A stretch of 64,000 bases of DNA from Oegoconia quadripuncta (taxonomy: Eukaryota; Arthropoda; Insecta; Lepidoptera; Autostichidae). The first letter of the stretch is position 1, and each line of letters starts with the position of its first letter. Where the stretch lies: contig OX438751.1 in assembly GCA_949316235.1 (NCBI GenBank), forward strand, positions 16,988,801-17,052,800, given 5' to 3'. Below, piece by piece: positions 1 to 10,144 of this stretch. Under the pieces are notes generated by a model, which was given only the letters and a program-made list of their open reading frames with translations, had not been told where the DNA came from and ran no database searches. Position numbers and translations under genes: made by a program.

Positions 1-400
1 GCGGTGGCGATCCGATGCCGAGGTGATGTAGTGTGTGTCAATTCTTAATTTCTAGAAATATAAGAAAATTACTATTTGTGTTCTGTTCCTCTTCGACACT
101 GTTTTAATAACATGAACTGAAAATATTGAAGAGCCTGAGGAAGTAAATAATATCATCCAAGTTAAAAGTTCGATCGATAATATCTTCGAAACAGCTGAAC
201 TCATTGTCATCAAAATGGTCAGCCATGTTTGATCTCAGGATCCTTTCCCCTACTTAAATCTTGATTATAAAGAGAACTGCCCACAAATCAAAGCATGCTT
301 TATTGAAATACCACATAAAGACGGCACACACCCCAAACCATGGTTTTCAATGGGGGTTGAAAATTTTTTTTTGTGGGCTTAATGGACATTTACTACGAAC
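1..400. other. NDUFAF6 intron 3, left edge of window
   Basis: This stretch follows the donor site of the third NDUFAF6 coding exon on the minus strand. I looked for the next exon and found none, so it probably lies outside the window. A 40-codon minus-strand frame (226-104) has no recognisable relatives and is not called. Confidence 0.5.
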
Positions 401-1993
401 CTGAGTATATTGGTTATCCCTTGTGCTTTGCCCAGATGAGAAGCAGCATGATCAGCATGCACACTAGTGACACCTGCAATGCTCAGGATCAAATAATATA
501 TTGTAGACACTGTCTCTTCTGCATATTTCTCTATGTCATCCAAGCTATGAAAATGTTTTGTTTTTAGTATATTATTTCTAGATGTAATAAGCCTTTCTAA
601 ATGACGTTTGGATAGGCTGTAGGAACTGCAAACCTGGAAAATAGTCTTAGTTACTATACAAAGAATATAAAATGTTGTCACAATTATAATATCTTGTAAT
701 AGTGAAAAAATGTCATACCTTGAATAATTCTTGAGAAATTGGATTAGCAGGTATGTTTTGTAAAGTTTGCTCTTTCTTATAAATAGTTGCAAGTGCATCT
801 TTCCAGAATTGCAGTCTAAAAGCAGCTGTTTGAGGATCACTGGTTTGATCCTGTATCCGTGCTATTTCCACATTGAATGCTCTCACTACTAATGCAGGAG
901 AACGAATTCGTTTCGTCATAAGAAGAGTTGCCAAAAAATTTTCATAGTCATGCTGTCTATCTGCAAAATAAAAATAAAAGTACCAGAATACTTAAGCGTC
1001 TTAGTACCTAAATAATATTATGATTTCTTGTTGGGTATATTGTAGGAACCTGGGGTGTGTATTATTCATCTTAGTCCATTATGCTGTATGAATTGTGTCT
1101 ACAAGCCCATTAATCATTCATACATTCATCTAAGATACATAAAGATCTGCTTAAACTGCCTACTCTATGGCTGGACATTGACCTAGTGACTATATTCTCC
1201 TTGATAGATGTATTTGGTTGGTATACCACAGGGCATCCACGGGCATCTTAAAATGTTAGTAGCAACTAATGTTGATTGGAGTTTTTAATTAGGCATTGGG
1301 GTTTCCGGGTCAGTACGCTTCCACCTTTGACCTCATCTTCACTTAACATCAGGTGTGATTGAGGAGAAGTATCAATCTGTTGTGCATAAAAAAAAGAAGA
1401 TTAGTCTAAATTGTGTCATGAGATGGGTTTAAATAAATTCTTTCTTATCCTATTACTTCAATTGTATGAGTTACTGTGGAAGTCTGTGCCTAACCCTATG
1501 GGAAACAGGCGTAACTTAATGTATTGCATTTGTTCATTAATTAGGTAGGTAATGGAAATTTATTACAATCACTTGTCCGTCGCATTTGTTTTCACTTAGC
1601 AAAGTAAAATAATGTGGGGTGCCGTCAATGATGACAATTTAGTGGCACATCAAAAAAATTCCGAGCGTCGTGTCTTCAATTAAACTAAGTCGGTAGGTAA
1701 CAGAGCTGATTTGAAAAAACTGTCTGTCACATAACAACTAGTCTAGCTAGACTGACACAAGTCCTCCAATGTGTGTCGATTATAACATAGCCCTTATTCT
1801 TTTGCTATCGGAGAAGAGGCTGTAGCAGTGGGGACGAAGGGCTCTTGGTGTTGACCTGAATTATATATAATCAACAAAGTTACCTCACAATATTTGTACA
1901 ATAATTAAGACCGTCTTCGCTTGAGGTTACAGACTTGGCAAATGATCGCGTTGTAAGAGGAATCTTTTTAAATATATTTTTCAGATAAAGCAT
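401..1993 (-). CDS. NDUFAF6: NDUFAF6, complex I assembly factor (5' part; C-terminus off the window)
   Basis: Mitochondrial assembly factor for respiratory complex I, related to squalene/phytoene synthases but not known to catalyse that reaction. Three coding exons are visible on the minus strand: 1993-1884, 956-719 and 633-401. Phases agree (36 codons plus 2 bases; 1 base plus 79 codons; 77 codons plus 2 bases), giving 193 residues; human NDUFAF6 is about 333. The start begins MLYLKNIFKKIPLTTRSFAK, a basic, acid-free leader typical of mitochondrial import. Family landmarks are YCTNIVRQHDYENF, VRAFNVEIA, LQFWKDAL and HADHAASHLGKAQGI. For exon 2 the second AG (after ATAG) is used; the first would break the frame. 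Acceptors and donors are otherwise canonical (CAG, GTATGA, GTTCGT). Intron 1 carries a SINE relic. The rest of the protein should lie left of position 1. Confidence 0.92.
1213..1398 (+). mobile_element. SINE-A copy, 5' truncated and diverged
   Basis: Shares the 3' half of the SINE-A family found complete at 52138-52450: the segment TTTCCGGGTCAGTACGCTTC, then CATCAGGTGTGATTGAGG and an A-rich end after TTGTGCAT. The part before 1290 is badly diverged. It lies in NDUFAF6 intron 1. Confidence 0.75.
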
Positions 1994-2217
1994 TATGGCT
2001 TTTGTAAAGATTTCCTATCACTAAAAATAGAAGTACTTAATTTTATCGCTCATTACTGGTAAAGGGAACGTGCAAAGAACCAATTACCAACTGTCAACAA
2101 ACAGCTGAACCCGCTGAACCGAACCTGAAGCTATTTAAAAAAAAAATTATTTAGCGGCTTTGGCAACAGAGCCATTAGCCGTAAACTGAAAGCTAAAACA
2201 GCAATACAGACAAAATA

Positions 2218-2604
2218 TTTTTTTTTTCCGTTGTAATTCACTCGTCTCAGAGTAGGCAAAGGGATCTAAGCCCATACAGCCATGTCTTATTTCTCGTATT
2301 TCTTCAGTTTATAAGTTAGTCTCAGTCAAAACAAGTAATTCGTCGTATACTTGGCGTATACAGAGTCTAGTCACGGTCAAGTCATTCTTCAGTAAAGTGG
2401 CAAAATGCTTTTAACGAAAGATTTTGACGGCTTTTTGTGGGAACCCGAAAGCTACGTCATACACTTTAATTTATACTTCCCTTCACTTGCACACCATTAT
2501 TGACTTTTGCTGCATAATATTCTGCCATTAATAAGTTTCAAAACTCAGAATGCACAATAAAAACAAAACTACAACATCACTCGCTGAGTTCCCGTCAAAA
2601 AGCC
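2218..2604 (-). mobile_element. Poly-A retroelement family D, copy 1
   Basis: Minus-orientation copy of a roughly 400-bp family also seen at 2605, 29632, 29865 and 33699. It reads from GGCTTTTTGACGGGAACTC near 2604 to an A-run whose complement is the T-run at 2218-2227. It shares TCGGGTTCCCACAA and CTGTATACGCCAAGTATACG with the other copies. Abuts copy 2 head to tail. Confidence 0.85.
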
Positions 2605-3008
2605 TTTTTTTTTCATTTTAAATCAATCCTTTCGGAGAAGGCATAGCCCATACACCATGTATTATTTCTCATAATTCTTCAGTATAAAAGTCAGTCTCAC
2701 TATTCGTCGTATACTCAGCGTATAACAACTATTCGTCGTATACTCAGCGTATAGAGAGTCTAGTCACGGTCAAGTCATTCTTCAGTGAAGTAGCAGAATG
2801 CTTTACTAAAGATTTTGGCGGCTTCTTGTGGGAACCCGAAAGCTTCGTCATGCACTTTTATTTACAATTAAGGGAAGCACTTGCACACCATCATTGACTA
2901 TTGCTGCACAATATTCTGCCATTGTTATGCTTAAAAACGCAGAATGCACAAATTATAAGAAATAAAAACAAAAATGAAACATCACCGCCGAGTTCCCGCC
3001 AAGAAGCC
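2605..3008 (-). mobile_element. Poly-A retroelement family D, copy 2
   Basis: Second minus-orientation copy, directly after copy 1. Its A-tail is the T-run at 2605-2613 and its 5' end is near 3008. It carries an internal duplication of about 27 bp (TATTCGTCGTATACTCAGCG occurs twice, near 2700 and 2729). The short frame starting MAEYCAA is present but altered downstream. Confidence 0.85.
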
Positions 3009-4314
3009 CATAATTCCAATTCCAATCAGTTTGTTTAAATATTTCAAAATTAGGGCTGACAGAGACGGAATACATGTCATACCCGCAGGGGTAACCACTC
3101 CTCAAAAATACCCCTAAAATAAGAAATAATCCTAAAATATTAATGTTAAAAATATCTAGAAAATACCATAGTAGTAGACAACATGAATGATTGAAAGTTT
3201 TTTTAGTATAAAGTAGTATAATATTGGAAAATCAGTTTATTATTGGTCTCCTAACTAATTTTGACGATTTCAAATGTTATTCCTTTATCTTACGAAATAA
3301 AACTTTTTTGATTTGAATTTTGAAGCCAAAACTAAATAATATATTAATCTAAAGAAGATCTTAAAAACTGTTATCTTTTCGTCACCACTTCATAAGGATA
3401 TATTTATTGCAAACTCTACTATCTTCACCAATTAACCTGTATATCTATTCGTTATGTAGGTAATCATATGTCATCAGCATCATACCATCCACAACAGGTC
3501 GTCCACAGCTGGTCATCAGATTCCCCCATAGATTTCCAGAGCGACTGGTAGTAACAATTATTATTATGCAAGGAATAAGTTGTCTAATAAAAAATACTTT
3601 TTAATTCAATTTTTATTCTCCATCATGAGACCCTGATCACCACATATTATTGTACAATACAATACAATACAATACAAATACACTTTATTGCACAACAGAT
3701 AAGAAAATATTGTAGTACATAATTATTTCCCAAATTCCCCAATATAATTATAATCCCAAAATCAAAAGTTTTACCACATGTCGTTGCTGAGTTCCTCTGC
3801 CAACCTTCAGGCTACATCATCAGACCTTGGACACCTAATTCTCCATCATGGCACTGATCATTACATATTATTGTATTACCTACTGACCAAGACGAGTAAT
3901 ATATTTTTTTTTTATATTTTTATTATTTATATGTTGATAGTTCTATGCCCACCCTCGGCTACATTATCAGACCCTGGATGCCATCAGACTACAGACTCAC
4001 AAGGTGGACAGACTGACGACCTGATAAAGGTCGTGGGAAATCGCTGATTTACATGCATACATGCAAAATTATACGAGACCACGCATTATGAAATATGTCC
4101 TGCCAAATACTGGGCATACACATACATACACACACAACGCCACCAAACACATAACACTCGTGATTTTTCGTCGGGGGTTAAAAATGGAATAGCAGTGAAA
4201 TACCCAAATCGTTGAATCATTTCATCGTTTACCCTGCGTTTCAGCTTACGTTGCTGTTGCATAATTAGTAGAATACTCTTTTTAACCCTAGACGAAAATA
4301 ACGGGTGTTATGTG
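3009..4314. other. Intergenic repeat debris, no gene seen
   Basis: Holds a LINE-type 3' end at 3250-3320 (ACGATTTCAAATGTTATTC then TTACGAAATAAA, also in the LINE at 4315), an (ACAAT)n microsatellite beside TTTATTGCACAAC at 3655-3695 (a reversed LINE tail), two similar stretches around 3616 and 3840 (TCTCCATCATG...), and at 3960-4046 a common repeat with GATAAAGGTCGTGGGAAATCG, also at 11150. No supported gene. Confidence 0.5.
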
Positions 4315-4700
4315 TTTGACATAGTAAGGATTACAACCATTAAACGGAAACTATGTGCCAAAGGGTGGCCAAAGGCTATTATAAAATTTCTGACTATCTG
4401 TGTGATAAGAATGCGTGGACATGAACCGCTCGGCAATATCCAGTATATTTTATTCTTATCTATTTTTCTTTGTCGAATCATAAATTTAACAATTATTGCA
4501 AATTGTATTTGTATTGACTTATTTAAAAAGAGCAACCCCTGAGTTTCTAGCTCGTTCTTCAGCTGGGGAGACTGCCTAGTGAATGAGCGATAAGTGTATG
4601 TCATGACGATTTCAAATGTTATTCTTATGACTTACGAAATAAAATGCCAAATCAAATGAAATCAAAAATGTTAACTTTTTTGATTTGATTTGATTTGGAT
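4315..4700 (+). mobile_element. LINE 3' end (C-terminal relic and tail)
   Basis: Begins with a degenerate reverse-transcriptase C-terminus (the equivalent of KAYYKISDYL at 4365-4400), followed by a 3' UTR with GAGTTTCTAGCTCGTTCTTC and a simple tail TTTGATTTGATTTGATT. Same lineage as the LINE at 25145-26570, whose end reads almost the same. Confidence 0.75.
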
Positions 4701-4714
4701 ACAAGCACCGCAAT

Positions 4715-5180
4715 GATAAAAAAGGACCACTCTGGGTATCAAATCTTGATAAAGGGACTTAACGGACAGACACACAGACGGATAAAGAGTGATGGTATTT
4801 ACGAGTTTCTTTTTAGGATTCCGCACCTCAACGGTAAAAAATGACCACTCTGGGTATCAAATCAAATGATAAAGGGACGTAACGAGACACACAGGTGGTT
4901 AAAAAGTGATCGTATTTACGAGTTCCTTTTTAGGGTTCCGCACCTCAAAGGTAAAAAGGACTCCTCTGGGTATCAAATCAAATGATAATCAAACGATGAA
5001 AAGGGAAAGGGATAACATATTTACGAATTCGTATTTAGGGTCCGCACCTCCGTCTATTACTAGCCCACCAACCACTCTGTCCACCTGGTTGGATGTCAAA
5101 AGGTAAAAAAGAAAACTCTGTTGTCTGTATGTAACCCGCAGGGCACAGTATAGGTTCCGTATACTTAACATCACCATGAA
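4715..5180 (+). repeat. Tandem array of about three 105-117 bp units plus flank
   Basis: The string TATTTACGA recurs near 4796, 4913 and 5018, each followed by TTTTTAGG or TATTTAGG and TCCGCACCTC, then GGTAAAAA and CTCTGGGTATCAAATC. The last unit continues into TGTAACCCGCAGGGCACAGT. The same unit and flank occur once at 20945-21070. Confidence 0.8.
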
Positions 5181-5454
5181 CGATCTATTATGGGTTTATT
5201 ACTATAGTGCGACACCCGAGTGGCCGAAGTATTATGTTCGTGCGAAGTATGATATTATGTATTAATTCCACGAGGCATTTGAAATTAACGAATTCCTTCA
5301 CTAGTGCCAAATGACCTCCCTTCGTACCAAACTTCAATATTATACGATATAGGTCATCAGGAAGTACGTAGTATGGTAAATAAATAAGTATCCTTGGACA
5401 TATAACACACAGCGCCATTTAGTTCTACACTAAGCAATAGGCTTGTATTATGGA
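5181..5454. other. No gene seen
   Basis: AT-rich stretch between repeats; short frames only, with nothing recognisable. Confidence 0.4.
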
Positions 5455-5662
5455 TACCAGTCAAAGTCAAAGTCAAAGTCAAAAATGCTTTATTTTGTAG
5501 GTACACAGAGTACACTTAAAATAGTCAATTTTACATTTTTTAAGCTACTGCTTGTTCAAAATGCAATTTTCCCCTGAGAAGAACAAGCAAGAAACTCGAA
5601 GGGTTGCTCTTTTAAAATCAGGTTTTGATTTTACATAAAGGTTTTTATATTACAAAAAGGTT
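5455..5662 (-). mobile_element. LINE-J 3' end, reversed
   Basis: Reverse complement of the 3' UTR of the LINE at 6246-7045: AAATGCTTTATTTTGTAGGT, then CCCTGAGAAGAACAAGCAAG. The element's simple-sequence tail is the (TCAAAG)n microsatellite at 5459-5482. No coding part remains. Confidence 0.85.
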
Positions 5663-5664
5663 TT

Positions 5665-6112
5665 TAGGCACGGCTGTGCCCCCACCAAGTCGAGCAAAAA
5701 AGCCGTACCATCCTTTTCTCGAAGCAATTCAGACCATTTTCGACCCCCTGTAACTTCGTTGTGTATAAAAATAGAAGACTGAAATTTTCAGTAACTATGC
5801 AGGCATTGTAAAGACACGTATATTTCAAATTTCATTCAATTTGAACCAGTATTTTTAAGAATTATAACGGGTCAAATTTCTTAATTTTGTCACTCACTGA
5901 CTCACCGATCATCAAAATTCTAAGGCACTTCTAGCCATGGACTTATTATTTAAACAGGACTGATAACTATCAAAAGAATCATTTAGGAAAATGATCACTA
6001 TGTCAACGCAATAAGGTATTAAATTGGATGCACCATACACAAAGGCAAATCCGAGCCGAGAGAGATAGAAATAACGGAGGCCGTGTGTCTCGTTCTTACA
6101 TCTTGCCAGCAA
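5665..6112 (+). repeat. CACGGC repeat, copy 1
   Basis: Starts with GGCACGGCTGTGCCCCCACC, a short self-complementary block, followed by AAGTCGAGC and CGTACCATCCTTT. A second copy is at 62042. Later it shares GATCATCAAAAT with that copy, and TGGACTTATTATTTAAACAG (reversed) with 7570-7610. No superfamily assigned. Confidence 0.7.
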
Positions 6113-6245
6113 AAAAAATGATTATGATCAACAGTTTTGGCTACTCAAAAATTCCATTGAAACACTTATATTTTTGTTATTTTAACAATTATAAATAAAT
6201 AAATAACATTCGCATTAATTTCTTTTCATATATTCTTAAATTTCA

Positions 6246-7045
6246 TTCAGCTCTGCAGCGTATGCAGTCAAAAAAATTAGACAAATATCGGACGTAAATA
6301 CTGCTAGATTAGTATATTTTAGTTATTTCCATAGCCTGATGTCTTACGGTATCTTGCTGTGGGGAAATGCCGCGGATATCAATACAATCTTTGTTTTACA
6401 AAAACGAGCCGTTCGCGCAATTTATCAATTGAGACCTGCAGTGTCACTTAGAGACAGATTTAAAGAGTATAATATTCTAACCTTTTCGTCACAGTACATT
6501 TTTGAAAATCTAATATATGTCAAAAAAAATATAGCATCATTTAGGAAAAATAGTGATAAACATGATGTCAATACAAGAAATAAAGATAAACTTGCAGGTC
6601 ACATAAGTCGCCTCCACAAGGTCAGTAATTCATTCAAAGGGTTATGTATACGCTTTTTCAATAAAGTTCCTGTTGATATACAAAATCTTCCTTTCAATAA
6701 ATTTAAAGATACTATAAAACAGAAACTTATTAAGAAAGCATATTATAAAATATCAGATTATTTAGATGATAAACAATCATGGACATAACCAGCCCGTTCG
6801 CATAACCAGGCTATTTCTCAATTAATAATGAAATATTATAATATAAAATAATAATTTTGTAATATAAAAACCTTTTTTTAAAAGAGCGACCTCTCGAGTT
6901 TCTTGCTTGTTCTTCTCAGGGGAAAATTGCCTTTTGAACAAGCAGTAGCTTTAAAAATGTAAAATCTGACTATTTTAAGTGTACCCTGTGTACCTACAAA
7001 ATAAAGCATTTTTTGATTTTGATTTTTTGATTTTTTGAAATCAAA
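6246..7045 (+). mobile_element. LINE-J, 5'-truncated reverse-transcriptase C-terminus with 3' UTR
   Basis: Non-LTR retrotransposon fragment. The frame is open from about 6246 (SAAYAVKKIRQIS) to the stop at 6786-6788 and contains MSYGILLWGNAADIN, LQKRAVRAIYQL and IRFFNKVPVDIQNLP, the C-terminal part of CR1/Jockey-type polymerases after the catalytic domain. The 3' UTR has GTTCTTCTCAGGGGAAAATT, AATAAA and a TTTTGATTTTTTGATTTTT tail. The endonuclease and most of the RT are missing, so it is a dead 5'-truncated insert. A reversed sister copy is at 8737-9440. Confidence 0.92.
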
Positions 7046-7197
7046 CAGAAAACATACATTTTTATTTCGATTTTGTTATTTTTATGGTAACCCTGAAAAG
7101 CATGTCATGTCATGGCGGTTCGGTGTGATTTTGAATTTTCTTTGCATTAAAAGTTTTTTAAAGTATTTGTTATATTATAACAAGTAAAAGGAGTAAA

Positions 7198-7440
7198 ATG
7201 GTGAAAAAGTGTTGCGTTTATACTTGCCCAAGTGAATCCTATGGTGGTTGCAACATATCTTTCCACAGGTAAGCTAAAAATAATATTTTTGTAAATCAAA
7301 GAAGTAGGATGCCCATGAATTCTTGAAATGAGTCGAAATATGTGAAATATGTGTGATTGATTAGGGTCCTGACTGTTGCAGTTTCCCAAAAAATGAAGAA
7401 ATGCGAAATAAATGGCTCACGCCGGCTAATGTCAAAACGC
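7198..7440 (+). pseudogene. THAP zinc-finger gene, N-terminal exons only
   Basis: Exon 1 (7198-7268) encodes MVKKCCVYTCPSESYGGCNI and ends in a GTAAGC donor. Exon 2 starts at 7382 after TGTTGCAG, in phase, and gives SFPKNEEMRNKWL. The spaced cysteines (residues 5/6 and 10), the SFHSFP segment and the Trp match the first half of a C2CH THAP DNA-binding finger. The second half, which should bring the Cys-x2-His pair and AVPTIF-like end, is absent: after about 7440 the sequence turns into a repeat also seen at 5912-6112. I read it as a THAP gene broken by insertion; a distant exon cannot be excluded. Confidence 0.7.
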
Positions 7441-7740
7441 CAAAGTTTTTTGACAAATATTTTATTACAACATTTGTCCTAAGTAACAAATATATTGTGG
7501 TCACCCTGTTAGACAGAGACAAACGGCCTCTACGTTACACATCCTGCTCGGCTCGTTTTTCAGCGGCGAGTACTCAGTCCTGTTTAAATAATAAGTCCAT
7601 GCTTCTAGCAGACCTAGAAGCTTCAAATTTGGAATATAAGTAGTGTTTGGTGTATGAATCAAGGAAAAACTAAAAAATCTAGAAAAGACAGCAAAGAAAA
7701 TTAAGCCCATACAGCCAAGTCTTCAGTTAATTAAATTTTT
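7441..7740. repeat. Repeat insertion related to the CACGGC element
   Basis: CAGTCCTGTTTAAATAATAA and a preceding CTCGGCTCG segment match the minus strand of 5912-6112. It separates the THAP fragment from the basic frame at 7764, so it is a plausible cause of the gene break. Confidence 0.55.
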
Positions 7741-7763
7741 CAATATTGGCTTTATTCGTAACG

Positions 7764-8040
7764 ATGTTTTATTATTTTACGGCAAAAATTGTAACATCAA
7801 AGCCTCCCAGAAAAACCCATAGAGACAGGGAGTGGGCTCTTAGAAAAACTGTAGCTGAAGCTCAAGAAGTAGTACCGGAAAAGAGAAAACGGAAGGCTAC
7901 CTACAAAAATAAGAAAAGTTCATAAGTCAGAGAGAGGGCTTTAAGAAAATTCGTTTCTGGTAGATATACATATATACAATAAGTAGAAGGTACCGAAAAG
8001 GAAAAAAGTAGAACTGTCTACAAAATACAAAAAGAAATGA
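7764..8040 (+). pseudogene. Lys/Arg-rich coding remnant with a duplicated unit
   Basis: An ATG frame (7764-7925, 53 residues) contains HRDREWALRKTVAEAQEVVP and EKRKRKATYKNKK. It is followed by a second, degraded version of the same unit of roughly 115 bp (GAGGGCTTTAAGAAAATTCG ... ACCGAAAAGGAAAAAAGTAG ... CTACAAAATACAAAAAGAA). The codon pattern looks like a real protein with basic, coiled repeats, now broken by stops. It could be the C-terminal half of the THAP gene upstream (inference), as many THAP proteins have basic linkers. I do not recognise the domain. Confidence 0.45.
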
Positions 8041-8041
8041 G

Positions 8042-8736
8042 ATCCCATCAAAAACAATACTTGTCAAAAAAACCAAGTCTCGCAACTCAGTTGTTCTGCG
8101 GTAAAAAGTTGTGAGATCCATGTAATACCAAGTCGGTTGTTAATTTATTCAGTCTCTACTTAAGCGACTTTCTGTCTTAATACGTCCAGTCTCTAAGACC
8201 ACGATCGTGGTCCATAACAATTGAAAATCAATTGTGTCTGGAATCTCCGTACTCGAAGCATTAAGTTGTTACGTAATAATTAACAGCATCTTATAGTGAC
8301 GCATATCAATATTAAAATTCTTTAATGTTTTATATAAATATATTGAGACTTGGCCATCGCCTGAAAAGACGTGTAAATTCAATCGCCTGAAAACACATGT
8401 AAATTCAATAATTTAGTGCGATGGCCAAGTCTCGATATATTTATATAAAACATTAAAGAATTTTAATATTGATATGCGTCACTATAAGATGCTGTTAATT
8501 ATTACGTAACAACTTAATGCTTCGAGTACGGAGATTCCAGACACAATTGATTTTCAATTGTTATGGACCACGATCGTGGTCTTAGAGACTGGACGTATTA
8601 AGACAGAAAGTCGCTTAAGTAGAGACTGAATAAATTAACAACCGACTTGGTATTACATGGATCTCACAACTTTTTACCGCAGAACAACTGAGTTGCGAGA
8701 CTTGGTTTTTTTGACAAGTATTGTTTTTGATGGGAT
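8042..8736. repeat. 319-bp near-perfect inverted repeat with 57-bp spacer
   Basis: Left arm 8042-8360 and right arm 8418-8736 are reverse complements; by eye I find one difference in 319 positions (near 8345/8433). The spacer holds a 26-bp sequence twice (CCTGAAAAGACGTGTAAATT and CCTGAAAACACATGTAAATT). Each arm also contains the perfect palindrome GACCACGATCGTGGTC and a nearby ACAATTGA/TCAATTGT pair. The right arm ends inside the 3' UTR of a reversed LINE; the left arm continues from the basic coding remnant. There are no TIR/TSD signs of a standard transposon at the outer ends. Confidence 0.95.
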
Positions 8737-9440
8737 ATTTCATTATTAATCGTGAAATAGCCTGGCATGCGAACAATCTCATTATGTCCAGGGATGATTA
8801 TCATCTAAATAGTCTGATATTTTATAATATGCTTTGTTAATAAGTTTCTGTTTTATAGTATCTTTAAATTTATCAAGTGGAAGATTTTGTATATTAACTG
8901 GGACCTTATTGAAAAAGCGTATACATAACCCTTTGAATGAATTACTGACTTTGCGGAGGCGACTTATGTGACCTGCAAGTTTATCTTTATTTCTTGTATT
9001 GACATCATGTTTATCACTATTTTTCCTAAATGATGCTATATTTTTTTTGACATACATTAGATTTTCAAAATTGTACTGTGACGAAAAGGTTAGAATGTTA
9101 TACACTTTAAATCTATCTCTAAGTGACACTGCAGGTTTCAATTGATAAATTGCGCGAACGGCTCGTTTTTGTAAAACAAAGATTGTATTTATATCCGCGG
9201 CATTTCCCCACAGTAAGATACTGTAAGACATCAAGCTGTGGAAATAACTAAAATATACTAATCTAGCAGTATTTACGTCTGACATTTGTCGAATTTTTTT
9301 GACTGCGTACGCTGCAGAGCCGAGCCTTTTCGCCAATTTATGTATATGAGGACCCCATTGCATTTTGGCGTCTAAAGTAATGCCCAAAAATACAGTAGAA
9401 TCTACGAGAGTATGGTTGATTGTTCTACACAAATACATTT
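8737..9440 (-). mobile_element. LINE-J, reversed truncated copy
   Basis: Open frame 9438-8782 on the minus strand, about 218 residues, nearly the same protein as the LINE at 6246: STVFLGITLDAKMQWGPHI, AAYAVKKIRQMSDVN, ILLWGNAADIN, RFFNKVPVNIQNLP. It is intact over this length but lacks the endonuclease and RT core. Its 3' UTR is cut at AATAATGAAA, where the inverted repeat starts; the normal tail is missing. Confidence 0.92.
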
Positions 9441-10144
9441 TTTTTAGTTAGTAGTAAATTCGTTACCTGATTCTGTTACCTTTAACCCCACACTAGGCAA
9501 GCCTGTGTCTGTAATGTCTATGTAACATGTTTATTATGTTACCTGTCCATGAATATTCGAAATTAACGTAGGTATAAATAAATTTACATAACGGATGAGT
9601 TTTTCCCGTAAGAAAAAAAATATGGCATATTAGGAAGTGAAATAGAAGTTATTGGCATAGGTAATTTAATTATTTTTTTAAAAACTCACGCACCGGCCGT
9701 AGTTTGATATGCGACTGGCGGGATTTGTAGGGTTGCTATCATGCGAAAATTATTTGGAACTCATATTTTATCCAAGTTTTTTAAATTTAATGATGTAATT
9801 ATCTGGAATAGGCTAAAGGCGACCGTCAAATGACACAAATAACGCTTTATTAGATGATAGTTTTGAGTCAAATTTTTGAACCTTTGGTGTAAATACCAAA
9901 ATATTTATTTATCAATTCTCTCAATTCCTCATAGATTCCATCATCAGGGATTGTGAGGAACATGGGACGAACCTGGGAGTATGTCCTATTAAATAAAAAC
10001 AAGAATTTTCCGAATCGGTTTATAAATGACTGAGTTCTAAGGTAACAAACATAAAACAAAATAATTTTTGAAGTCGGTTAAAAACAGTATTAGTCCCCAT
10101 ATCTATCATAGTCTATCAGTCTTCCCAGTCTATCATAGGATATT
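9441..10144. other. No gene seen
   Basis: AT-rich intergenic DNA. A 63-codon minus-strand frame (10059-9868) has no recognisable motif. Confidence 0.4.

Noticed and set aside
104..226. Minus-strand 40-codon frame starting MADHFDDNEF
   Set aside because: Acidic start looks protein-like, but it is short, ends soon and has no recognisable motif or splice context. It lies in an intron of NDUFAF6.
4715..5050. CRISPR-like array
   Set aside because: Units are long, contiguous and diverged with no unique spacers; also a eukaryotic context. It is a tandem repeat.
6339..6788. Host gene encoding an MSYGILLWGN protein
   Set aside because: A sister copy at 8782-9438, a third at 25904-26131 and LINE-type 3' tails show it is a retrotransposon polymerase fragment.
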